From: CAVOHU01 sp963843385
GTDB taxonomy: Bacteria > Acidobacteriota > Vicinamibacteria > Vicinamibacterales > JAKQTR01
Assembly (NCBI GenBank): GCA_963843385.1
Contig: CAWJJY010000001.1
Coordinates: forward strand, 124,001-188,000
DNA length: 64,000 nucleotides
Direction of reading: 5' to 3'
Shown here piece by piece: positions 42,159-50,475 of the stretch. Within the stretch, counting starts at the first letter, position 1. Each line of letters starts with the position of its first letter. A model generated the notes under the pieces. That model was not told the DNA's origin, made no database searches, and worked only from the letters and a program-made list of their open reading frames with translations. A program made the translations under genes and the position numbers.

Positions 42159-42593
42159 TCACGCTCCCCGGGTGATGTAGCTCGATAATTCGTCGATGGT
42201 GAACTGCTGTTCCGCCAGTTTCGCGCGAACCACCGATCGCATCGAGACGACCCCGACCGCCTGGCCGTTCTCCGTAACGGGCAGGTGGCGGATCTGATGC
42301 TTGTCCATCAAGGCGAGGCACTGATCGACCGTCCAGCCGGGATCCACACAGACCACTTCGGTGGTCATGATCTCCCGCACCGCGATCTCCCTGGACGAAC
42401 GGCCCATCAACATGACCTTCCTCGCGTAATCGCGCTCGGACAGGATGCCCACCAGCTCTCTGCCGGACTGAACGAGCACCGCGCCGATGTTCTTCTCGGC
42501 CATGAGCTGCAGCGCCTCGAAGACGGTCTGCTCGGGCCTGACGGCGTGGACATCACCCCTGCCGCCGGGGATTTGTCCCACGGTCGTTGCCAT
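42159..42593 (-). CDS. Two-CBS-domain protein
   Basis: Small cytoplasmic regulator of 144 residues with paired CBS motifs that bind adenosyl ligands. CBS1 (about 10-65) contains TVFEALQLMAEKNIGAVLV and CBS2 (about 75-135) has WTVDQCLALMDKHQIRHLPV followed by VVSMRSVVRAKL. Between them are the linker residues REIMTTEV. No partner domain. Ligand and target unknown. TCGTTGCCATGATGCTCTCC on the plus strand places AGGAGAG just before the start. Confidence 0.9.
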   Translation of the reverse strand: MATTVGQIPGGRGDVHAVRPEQTVFEALQLMAEKNIGAVLVQSGRELVGILSERDYARKVMLMGRSSREIAVREIMTTEVVCVDPGWTVDQCLALMDKHQIRHLPVTENGQAVGVVSMRSVVRAKLAEQQFTIDELSSYITRGA

Positions 42594-42914
42594 GATGCTC
42601 TCCTTCCGAAGGCCCGGTGCCGGGGGTGGACGGCCAGCGTGAACCTCGTGCCGACACCTCTACCCCAACAGGTGCCATTCCCCCAATCAAACGGAAAGCC
42701 TACTAGAGGATACTCCCGATCGGACGGGCGGAAAAGTGGCCCGCCAGAGGCCTGTCAACGCTCGTTCAGGGTATCCCCATCCTTCGCTCGACGAAAGTGT
42801 CCCCTTCATCCGAGATCGCGTCGAGGCCGCCGAGCAGGCCCCCCCGAAGCCGCGGGGCCCGCGCAGGCGGCCGGGACCCTCTCCGAGCCCGGGTTCGCGC
42901 GAACCCTCCGACCC
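42594..42914. other. 321-base intergenic region with a 16-bp palindrome
   Basis: No gene is visible. GGGTTCGCGCGAACCC (42891-42906) is a perfect palindrome eight bases past the stop of the minus-strand VPS10 gene, suited to a terminator-type hairpin although a T tract is missing. Confidence 0.45.
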
Positions 42915-45563
42915 TCAGGGCTGACGGATCACGGCCGGCCTGGTCAGTTGCCTGGCACCGACGACCAGCGTCACCACGTACCGCCCCTCCGGCACCGGCC
43001 GGCGCTCCGCGTCCCGCATGTTCCAGGCCACCGCGTTCATGCCCGCCGCCGCCGTGCCGTCCAGCGTCCGGACGAGCTTGCCAGCCGGATCCGACACCCT
43101 CACCGAGACGGTGGCCGCAGTCTTTTCGCGGAGGTAGTAGTTGACGATGACCGCGTCGGGTTCGTTGGGCGTCGAGTGGTAGCGATCGCCGTACAACTCG
43201 TAGTTGCCCCAGCCGCTCTCGTGGAAACTGGTGTGAGGCTCGATATCGAACAGCCACACGTCTTCGCCGAGCACCTTCTCGTCAAGCTGCTGAAGCACCG
43301 ACACGTCGGTGATCCAGATTCCGCGGCCATACGTCCCGGCGATCAGGTCGTTCTCGCGCGGGTGCACGATCATGTCGTGCACCGGCACGTTCGGCATGTT
43401 GCCCTTCATCCAGAGCCAGCGCGACCCCGCGTCGATCGACACGAATACCCCGGCGTCGGTTCCCACGAACAGCAGATTCCTGTTTCGCCGATCCTCGACG
43501 ACGACGTTGATCGGCTGATCCGGCAGGTTGGCCTGGATTGGCGTCCACGTGGCGCCGTAGTCGATCGTGCTGAACAGATACGGCTTGAAATCGTCATTTC
43601 GGAATCCGGACTTCGCCGCGTACGCGGTGCCCGCGTTGTGGTTGGAGGCGAAGACCCGGCTGACCCATCGATCCGCAGGCCCGCCCGCCCTGACGATTCC
43701 CGGCGTCACATCGGCCCAGACCGCCCCGCCGTCCTTCGTCACCTGCACCCGGCCATCGTCGGTGCCGACCCAGATCACGCCCGGGGTGACGGGGGACTCC
43801 GAGATGCTCGTGATGGTGCAGAACTGGATGTTGCCGCGGCCGAACTGCTTGGCGGCGTCGTTGGTCGTCAGGTCGGGGCTGATTTCCTGCCAGGTGTCGC
43901 CGCGATTGAGCGAGCGCAGGAGCACCTGCGCGCCGGTGTAAAGCGTCATGCTGTTGTGCGGCGAGATGACGATCGGCGTGTTCCAGTTCCACCGCAATGC
44001 CGGCTGTTTCCCGGTTCGCTTCGGCATGATGTTCGTGCGGGTGCGTGCCTTCTGGTCCACGCGCTGGTGATCACCGAATTGCGACGTGTTGTAGAGCCAG
44101 CGGGAGTCGGTCTGGTCGACGCGGTTGTACATCCCGTCGCCCGTGCCGACCGTGATCCAGTCGGACGTGGTCACCGAGCCTGACCAGCCATTGCTGGGGC
44201 CGCGCCAGGAATCGTGGTCCTGCAGGCCGCCGTAGACGTTGTACGGGGTCTCCATGTCGGCGTCGATCGCGTAGAACTCGTCCACCGGCAGGTTCGGGTA
44301 GTGATCGGTCGTCTTGCCGCCGTCGTAGGAGACATGGAGGCCGCCGTCGCTCACCATGATGATCCGATCGGGGTTTTGCGGGTCCCACCACACGTTGCGC
44401 ACGTCGCCGAACGCCTTGGCGAACATGCGCGTCGGCGGCCATGTGGTGTCGAACCAGGTCTTGCCGCCGTCTTCTGAATTCGGGATCGTGTCGCTGGTGA
44501 TCAGGATGTGGTTCGGATTGCCGGGATCGATGCGAATCATGTTGAACGAGTAGGCCGCCTTGCTGCCGACCACGGTCTTCTCGTCGTGCGTCTTCTTCCA
44601 GGTCTTTCCGCCGTCCTGCGTTCGATAGACCTCGTTTCCGATCACGCGTTCCGGAGGCCGCGCGCGGGACGCGTCGGCAGCGGCTTCGGCCTCGGTAGGC
44701 TTCCGCAGGTTCGCGTTCTCGATGATCGCGTAGAGGATGTTCGGGTTGGCCTGGTAGATGTCGAGGCCGATGCGGCCCAGGCGGCCCGTGGGCAAGCCGC
44801 CGGCGAGCTTCGTCCACTTCTTTGCCCCGTCGGTCGTCTTGTAGACGGCGCTGCCGGGCCCGCCGACATCCAGGTCCCATGCCGTCCTGGTCTTCTCGTA
44901 GGTGGCCGCATAGAGGACGCCGGGAGTGCGCCGGTTCATCACCAGGTCGATGGCGCCGGTATTCGAGTCCACGAAGAGCGTCTTCTGCCAGGTCTTCCCG
45001 CCGTCGACCGTCTTGAACACCCCGCGCTCGTCGTTGGCGGAGAACAGGTGCCCCATGGCAGCCACGTAGACGATCTCCGGGTTATCCGGATGGATGAGGA
45101 TGCGTGCGATGTGCTGAGAATCGCCGAGCCCCATGTGCGTCCATGTCTTGCCGGCGTCGATCGACTTGTAGATGCCGTTTCCCGAGTAGGAGCTTCGCGC
45201 GTTGTAGGCCTCGCCGGTTCCGACCCAGACGACGTTCTGATTCGAGGGTGCGACCGCAACGGCGCCAATGGAGAGAGCGCCTTGCTTGTCGAAGACCGGA
45301 TCGAATGTCGTCCCGTTGTTGGTGGTCTTCCAGACGCCGCCGTTCCTGGTGCCGACGTAGAACGTGTAGAGGTGCGCCCTGGCAGGCGAATCGGGAACCG
45401 CGATGTCGGTCGTCCAGCCGCCGGCTCGAAATGGGCCGAGGTTGCGCCACGCGAGGCGATCGAAGAACACTTCGGCGAAACGCGGCTGCTGCGCGGAAGG
45501 AGACACGGGTCCTGCGGCGAGCGCGATGAGGAGGGCCGCGGTGAAGGCGTGGAGTGCTCGCAC
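42915..45563 (-). CDS. Secreted VPS10/BNR-repeat (sortilin-like) beta-propeller protein
   Basis: Exported protein of about 882 residues. Signal peptide ALHAFTAALLIALAAGPVSP leads into repeated propeller blades, each with an SxDxGxTW-like box: SIDAGKTWTHMG, TVDGGKTWQKTL, TQDGGKTWKKTH, NRGDTWQEIS, IDYGATWTPI. The C-terminal ~110 residues form a T9SS-like or Ig-like beta domain (KTAATVSVRVSDPAGKLVR). Such VPS10-domain or glycosyl-hydrolase-like proteins are numerous in Acidobacteria; no enzymatic residues are certain. The GTG at 45563 has GGAGG nine bases upstream; the longer frame to 45590 has no such site. Confidence 0.87.
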   Translation of the reverse strand: MRALHAFTAALLIALAAGPVSPSAQQPRFAEVFFDRLAWRNLGPFRAGGWTTDIAVPDSPARAHLYTFYVGTRNGGVWKTTNNGTTFDPVFDKQGALSIGAVAVAPSNQNVVWVGTGEAYNARSSYSGNGIYKSIDAGKTWTHMGLGDSQHIARILIHPDNPEIVYVAAMGHLFSANDERGVFKTVDGGKTWQKTLFVDSNTGAIDLVMNRRTPGVLYAATYEKTRTAWDLDVGGPGSAVYKTTDGAKKWTKLAGGLPTGRLGRIGLDIYQANPNILYAIIENANLRKPTEAEAAADASRARPPERVIGNEVYRTQDGGKTWKKTHDEKTVVGSKAAYSFNMIRIDPGNPNHILITSDTIPNSEDGGKTWFDTTWPPTRMFAKAFGDVRNVWWDPQNPDRIIMVSDGGLHVSYDGGKTTDHYPNLPVDEFYAIDADMETPYNVYGGLQDHDSWRGPSNGWSGSVTTSDWITVGTGDGMYNRVDQTDSRWLYNTSQFGDHQRVDQKARTRTNIMPKRTGKQPALRWNWNTPIVISPHNSMTLYTGAQVLLRSLNRGDTWQEISPDLTTNDAAKQFGRGNIQFCTITSISESPVTPGVIWVGTDDGRVQVTKDGGAVWADVTPGIVRAGGPADRWVSRVFASNHNAGTAYAAKSGFRNDDFKPYLFSTIDYGATWTPIQANLPDQPINVVVEDRRNRNLLFVGTDAGVFVSIDAGSRWLWMKGNMPNVPVHDMIVHPRENDLIAGTYGRGIWITDVSVLQQLDEKVLGEDVWLFDIEPHTSFHESGWGNYELYGDRYHSTPNEPDAVIVNYYLREKTAATVSVRVSDPAGKLVRTLDGTAAAGMNAVAWNMRDAERRPVPEGRYVVTLVVGARQLTRPAVIRQP

Positions 45564-45766
45564 GGGGAAACCTCCGTCGGGTCTGGCCATGGCGGGGGAC
45601 GAGATGTCCAGGCGATTATAGTAGCCCCGGGCGGCGAACAGGCTGTCAGCGGGCTACGCCCACGAGGCGCGGCGCGCCGGGTTGAGACGATGCCCCGCGT
45701 GCTTCCCGGCGAAGCTCGGGCCGCCGGGACGGCGCAGGCGTTCTGATGCGCCGCCGCGTGTTTATG

Positions 45767-45772
45767 TACAAT
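45767..45772 (+). promoter_or_regulatory. -10 element of glnS (leaderless start likely)
   Basis: TACAAT ends seven bases before the glnS ATG (45779). The predicted transcript would start at or next to the initiation codon. No good -35 is seen. Confidence 0.45.
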
Positions 45773-45778
45773 CTGGGC

Positions 45779-47524
45779 ATGAGCAGCAACGACCGCCCAA
45801 GTGGCGGTGCAGGGGCCGCCGGGCCGGCCGATGCGCCGCCTCTCGATTTCATTCGCGCGATCGTCGCCGACGACATCCGGACCGACAAGCACGGCGGCCG
45901 CGTCGCGACGCGTTTTCCCCCGGAGCCGAACGGTTACCTGCACATCGGCCACGCCAAGTCGATCACGCTCAATTTTGGCGTCGCGATCGAGAACGGCGGG
46001 AAGTGCAATCTGCGCTTCGACGACACGAATCCGACCAAGGAAGACGTCGAGTACGTCGACGCGATCAAGGAAGACGTCCGGTGGCTCGGGTACGACTGGG
46101 AGGATCGCGAGTACTACGCATCAGACTATTTCGAGCAGCTGTATCGATACGCGGAGATGCTGATCGAGGCGGACAAGGCGTATGTGGACGGTCTGACGGC
46201 CGAGGAGACTCGGGAACACCGTGGAACGCTCGTCGAGGCCGGCCGTGAGAGCCCGTATCGGAACCGCCCGGTGAAGGAGAGCCTGGATCTGTTTCGCCGG
46301 ATGCGCGCGGGTGAGTTCGCCGACGGCACCCTGACCCTGCGGGCGAAGATCGACATGGCGTCGCCCAACATCAACCTGCGCGACCCCACGCTGTTCCGCA
46401 TCCGCCGCGTGCCCCACCACCGGACGGGCGACGCGTGGTGCATCTACCCGATGTACGACTACGCGCACGCCATCTCGGATGCGATCGAGGGCATCACCCA
46501 TTCGCTCTGCACGCTGGAATTCGAGGACCACCGGCCGTTGTACGACTGGTGCATCGCCAACCTGCCCGTGCCCGGCCGCCCCCGCCAGATCGAGTTCGCG
46601 AGGTTGAACCTCACCTACACCGTGATGAGCAAGCGGCGGCTGCTGTCGCTCGTGCAGGAGGGCGTGGTGAGCGGCTGGGACGATCCCCGGATGCCCACGA
46701 TTTCCGGCCTGAGACGCCGCGGCTTCACGCCGGAGGCCATCCGGGACTTCTGCCAGCGCATCGGCGTCGCCAAGCGCGAAAACCTGGTCGACGTCGCGTT
46801 GCTCGAAGATGCCGTGCGGGACGACCTCAACCGGAGGGCGCCGCGGGCCATGGCCGTCCTTCGCCCGCTGCGCGTGGTCATCGAGAACTACCCCGAAGGA
46901 CAGGTCGAGCAGATCGAGATTCCCGTGAATCCCGAGGAACCGTCAGCCGGCGTGCGCAAGGTACCGTTCTCGCGCGAGCTCGTCATCGAGCGGGACGACT
47001 TCATGGAGGAGCCGCCGAAGAAGTTCTACAGGCTCGCTCCGGGCCGAGAGGTCAGGCTGAGGGGAACCTATCTCGTCACGTGTCAGCGGTCCGTCAGGAA
47101 CGATGCCGGAGAGATCACGGAGCTGCGCTGCACCTACGACCCGGCGACGCGCGACGGCAACGCGCCGGACGGACGGAAGGTGAAGGCGACCATTCACTGG
47201 GTGTCGGCCCGGCACGCGATCCAGGCCGAAGTCCGGCTCTACGACCGCCTCTTCCTCAACCCGACGCCGGGCGACGAAGACGATGGCGGCAACTGGCGGA
47301 CCTCGCTCAACCCGCACTCGCTCGAGATCCTGACCTGCCCGGTCGAGCCGAGCCTGGCAGGTGCGAAAGCCGGCGACCACGTGCAGTTCGAGCGGATTGG
47401 CTACTTCTCGGTCGACCCGGATTCGAAGCCTGGCGCGTTACGGTTCAATCGCACGGTGCCGCTCAGGGACAGCTGGGCCAGGCTGCAGCAGAAGCAGGGC
47501 GCGGCCACTTCCAAACCAGCATGA
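45779..47524 (+). CDS. glnS: Glutaminyl-tRNA synthetase
   Basis: Class I aminoacyl-tRNA synthetase of about 581 residues charging tRNA-Gln with glutamine. HIGH-type motif HIGHAKS lies in PPEPNGYLHIGHAKSI (near 45). The amino-acid pocket reads LRFDDTNPTKED, and YDYAHAISDAIEGITHSLCT, WDDPRMPTISGLRRRG and the second ATP motif VMSKRRL follow. The C-terminal beta-barrel anticodon domain (about 350-560) is complete. Start ATG at 45779; an in-frame ATG 11 codons earlier lacks support and lies over the -10. GlnRS in the Acidobacteriota is common alongside or in place of GatCAB. Confidence 0.95.
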   Translation: MSSNDRPSGGAGAAGPADAPPLDFIRAIVADDIRTDKHGGRVATRFPPEPNGYLHIGHAKSITLNFGVAIENGGKCNLRFDDTNPTKEDVEYVDAIKEDVRWLGYDWEDREYYASDYFEQLYRYAEMLIEADKAYVDGLTAEETREHRGTLVEAGRESPYRNRPVKESLDLFRRMRAGEFADGTLTLRAKIDMASPNINLRDPTLFRIRRVPHHRTGDAWCIYPMYDYAHAISDAIEGITHSLCTLEFEDHRPLYDWCIANLPVPGRPRQIEFARLNLTYTVMSKRRLLSLVQEGVVSGWDDPRMPTISGLRRRGFTPEAIRDFCQRIGVAKRENLVDVALLEDAVRDDLNRRAPRAMAVLRPLRVVIENYPEGQVEQIEIPVNPEEPSAGVRKVPFSRELVIERDDFMEEPPKKFYRLAPGREVRLRGTYLVTCQRSVRNDAGEITELRCTYDPATRDGNAPDGRKVKATIHWVSARHAIQAEVRLYDRLFLNPTPGDEDDGGNWRTSLNPHSLEILTCPVEPSLAGAKAGDHVQFERIGYFSVDPDSKPGALRFNRTVPLRDSWARLQQKQGAATSKPA

Positions 47525-47666
47525 CGGCCCGATCATCTGCCGGGCGTCCGGCGGGATATCCTCTCGGACGCCCGCCGGGCCGCGAAACCGCCAGGTGCCG
47601 ATCGCCACTCGCCAGCCGATCGTTCCCTCCGCGCTATACTCTCTTTCCTTGACTTGAGGGCCCGCA

Positions 47667-48701
47667 ATGAAGCCGATACGAACCTGCGCAATCCTCTGTG
47701 CCTGTCTGCTGTTTGTCACGACAATCGCCGGCCAGCGGCCGCCCGAGACGCGTGTCGACTTCGACTCCGCCACCGACGCCTGGGCGCGCGGTGACTATCC
47801 CGCGGCCTTGAACGGGTACATCGGCCTGCTGCAGCAATCCGACGGGAGCACGTATCTCGACCGCATCGCGGTTCAGACCGGAGAGATCTACCGCACGCTG
47901 GAGATTACGGCCGACGGGCTCAACCCGGAATTCAGCCCTGACGGCAGGCTGGTGGCTTACGAGTCGGGCAGCGGCCCGGCTCGAACGACGAGGGTGGTCG
48001 ATCCTGCCGCCGGGATGAAAGAAGTCGCGCGGCTGGGAGGATTCAACGCGGCCTTTTCACCATCAGGTGATCGCCTCGTCTACATGCGACTCCAGAAGTC
48101 CGACGAACTGTCCAGGGCGCAGGCGGACGCCGCCAAGGCTGGCGCGCCGGGCGGCGGGCGCGGCGGCGCGCAGCAGATGGTGACCTGGCTCCAGATGAAG
48201 TACGTCGACCTGGTGCTGCGGGACCTCTCGGCGGGGCGCGAGCAGGTGCTGACCACCGACGGCCTGCTGAAGTCTAGCCCCGGCCTTCTCGCCCGACGGC
48301 CAGGCGATCTACTTCGTCGGTGCGAAGGAAAACGACCCGACGCGCAACGACGTCTACCGGATCCCGATTGGCGGCGGTTCGGCGCAGGTCGTCACCCGGG
48401 ACGGCGGCTTCAAGTCCGCGCTCGTCGTCGAGCCGAAGGGGAAGTTCCTGGTCTATTCGATTCCCTCGAACAACCCGTTCCGGGCTCCCGCCGGGCAGGC
48501 CGCCCAGCCGACTTCCGCTCAACCCCCCGCCGGCGAAGGCCGTGGGGCTGGCGCGGGCCAAGGACGAGGGGGCGGCCAGGGTCAGTCGAACTCGTTTGCC
48601 GTGATCGACCTGGCGTCGGGCTCGTCCACGACGATCACCGGGACCGCGCCGACCATCGCCGCCGACGGATCGACCGTCGCGTACCTCACACGCACAGGTG
48701 A
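47667..48701 (+). CDS. M28 peptidase with TolB-like propeller, N-terminal part (frameshifted)
   Basis: First part of a secreted aminopeptidase-like enzyme. It has a signal peptide (TCAILCACLLFVTTIAGQR), a short helical segment (FDSATDAWARGDYPAALNGY) and a WD40/TolB-like propeller with PEFSPDGRLVAYES and AAFSPSGDRLVYMR. After about residue 205 (GLLKSS) the frame turns into an Arg/Gly-rich tail. Removing one C from the C4 run at 48278-48281 restores PAFSPDGQAIYFVGAKEN and joins the next frame. TATACT at 47635 and GAGGG provide a promoter and ribosome-binding site. Confidence 0.85.
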   Translation: MKPIRTCAILCACLLFVTTIAGQRPPETRVDFDSATDAWARGDYPAALNGYIGLLQQSDGSTYLDRIAVQTGEIYRTLEITADGLNPEFSPDGRLVAYESGSGPARTTRVVDPAAGMKEVARLGGFNAAFSPSGDRLVYMRLQKSDELSRAQADAAKAGAPGGGRGGAQQMVTWLQMKYVDLVLRDLSAGREQVLTTDGLLKSSPGLLARRPGDLLRRCEGKRPDAQRRLPDPDWRRFGAGRHPGRRLQVRARRRAEGEVPGLFDSLEQPVPGSRRAGRPADFRSTPRRRRPWGWRGPRTRGRPGSVELVCRDRPGVGLVHDDHRDRADHRRRRIDRRVPHTHR

Positions 48702-50313
48702 AGAAACCTCGTTGATGGTCGGACCGCTCGGTGGGCCAGCGACAGCCATCCGGAAGGCGCGCGACCGGATGAGTGCGCCCGCGCTTTCTCCCGACGGCAC
48801 TCGCGTGGCGTTTCAGCAGATGCCGAAGGACGACTGGGAGATTTTCGTCGTCGCCAGGGACGGATCAGGGGAAATCCGCGTCACCCGCGAAATCCAGCAC
48901 GACATCCAGCCGCGTTTCGTGTCCAACGACCTGCTCCTGACCGCCACCGGCGAGGGACGCCACATGCGGTCGTCGCTGTGCGACCTCAGGACACTCGCGC
49001 GCACGAGGCTCTTCCACAACAACACGATCAGGACGATCGCGCCTGAGTACGCGTGGGCGATCAGCGCCGACGGCAGGCAGATTCTCATCGGCGCCGAGCG
49101 CGACGGCGATACGGTCTCGCCGGAACGCGGGATCTACCTCGTGCCGCTCGATCGCAAGGTGACGCGTGATGAGGTCCTCGACAGGCTCCGGGCACAGCTC
49201 TCGGCCGAGATGGACCTTCGCGCGCGTGGCGACAAGATGTTTGCGCCCCTGGCGCCAGAGGTACGGCGCGCCGTTTCCGAGGTGTCGAGCTCGCGCATCT
49301 TCGGCTACGAGCAGGCGCTCTTCAAATTCGATTCGAAGCACATCTCGCGTCCCGGGAACAGGCCGGCGGGCGACTACCTCTTCACCGCGTACCAGTCGTT
49401 CGGCTACACGCCCGAGTATCAGTGGTTCGAGCCGCGCGGCGCGCTTGGCGGCAAGACCGCCAACATCGTCGCGACCTTGCGCGGGACGGAGAACCCCGAC
49501 CTCGTCTACGTCGTGAGCAGTCACTACGACTCCAACACGGCGAGCCCGGGCGCCGACGACGACAGCTCGGCGACCGCGGCGCTGCTCGAGGTGGCGCGGG
49601 TGCTCGCGAAGCGGCCCATGCCGTCGACGATCGTCTTCGCGTCGTTCACCGGCGAAGAGGCGGGCTTGCTTGGCAGCCGGGAGTTCGTGCGCCGCGCCAG
49701 GGAGTCGGGGATGAAGATTGTCGGCGCACTCAACAACGACATGGTCGGCTGGGCCAACGATGAGCGGCTCGACAACACCATCAGGTATTCGAATCCCGGC
49801 ATTCGTGACCTCCAGCACGGGGCGTCGTTCTTCACGAAGCTCATCACCTACGATGCGCTCTACTACAAGGCCACCGATGCCGCGGCCTTCTACGAGGCGT
49901 ACGGCGACATCGTCGGCGGAATCGGATCGTACCCGGTCCTCGGCAGCCCTCACTATCACCAGCCGACCGACCTGCTCGAGTACGTCAACCACGACCTGGT
50001 GGCCGAGACGGCCAAGGTGACCGCGGCGAGCGCCATGCTGCTGGCGTCGAGCCCTTCCCGGTTGACCGGGCTGAAGGTTGCGAATTACGCCGGGAAGGCG
50101 GCGACCGTCACGTGGACGCCGAGCCCCGAGAAGGGCGTGCGCGGATACGTCGTCGCGTTCGGTCCAGCGAAGAACCCGCAGGCGCGCCGGCTGACGGTCC
50201 CCGGGGCGACGGCAACGCTGCCCGCCGTCGATCCCGGTACGGTCGTGTCGGTCAAGGCCGTCAACCAGCGCGGGCTCGAAGGGTGGGATTGGGCGAGAGT
50301 CGTCGTCAAGTAG
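48601..50313 (+). CDS. M28 peptidase, C-terminal catalytic part (separated by a frameshift)
   Basis: Completes the propeller and supplies the zinc aminopeptidase domain. The five M28 ligands and catalytic residues are seen: His in VSSHYDSNT, Asp in GADDDSSAT, the Glu pair in SFTGEEAGLLG, Asp in ALNNDMVGW, and His in LGSPHYHQPTDL. A small beta domain follows (about 495-570; KAATVTWTPSPEKGVRGYV). This frame is open back to about 48281, so the ATG listed is internal. The intact gene would encode about 881 residues. Like the other broken genes it is a secreted hydrolase or metabolic enzyme, not an essential gene. Confidence 0.87.
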   Translation: MIDLASGSSTTITGTAPTIAADGSTVAYLTRTGEETSLMVGPLGGPATAIRKARDRMSAPALSPDGTRVAFQQMPKDDWEIFVVARDGSGEIRVTREIQHDIQPRFVSNDLLLTATGEGRHMRSSLCDLRTLARTRLFHNNTIRTIAPEYAWAISADGRQILIGAERDGDTVSPERGIYLVPLDRKVTRDEVLDRLRAQLSAEMDLRARGDKMFAPLAPEVRRAVSEVSSSRIFGYEQALFKFDSKHISRPGNRPAGDYLFTAYQSFGYTPEYQWFEPRGALGGKTANIVATLRGTENPDLVYVVSSHYDSNTASPGADDDSSATAALLEVARVLAKRPMPSTIVFASFTGEEAGLLGSREFVRRARESGMKIVGALNNDMVGWANDERLDNTIRYSNPGIRDLQHGASFFTKLITYDALYYKATDAAAFYEAYGDIVGGIGSYPVLGSPHYHQPTDLLEYVNHDLVAETAKVTAASAMLLASSPSRLTGLKVANYAGKAATVTWTPSPEKGVRGYVVAFGPAKNPQARRLTVPGATATLPAVDPGTVVSVKAVNQRGLEGWDWARVVVK

Positions 50314-50475
50314 GGGCAAGGAACCGGGGGCTGGGCGCCAGTCGGATGGAGGGCAGGAACCAGGCGCCACTCTGGAGAGTGGATCACTGCGCTGCGCTCG
50401 GCCTGGAATCCCGTGGACGATACGTGGGCCGGAGTCGCATAATTCCTCGACCGGGCCATCCTGTCACTTCCGATC

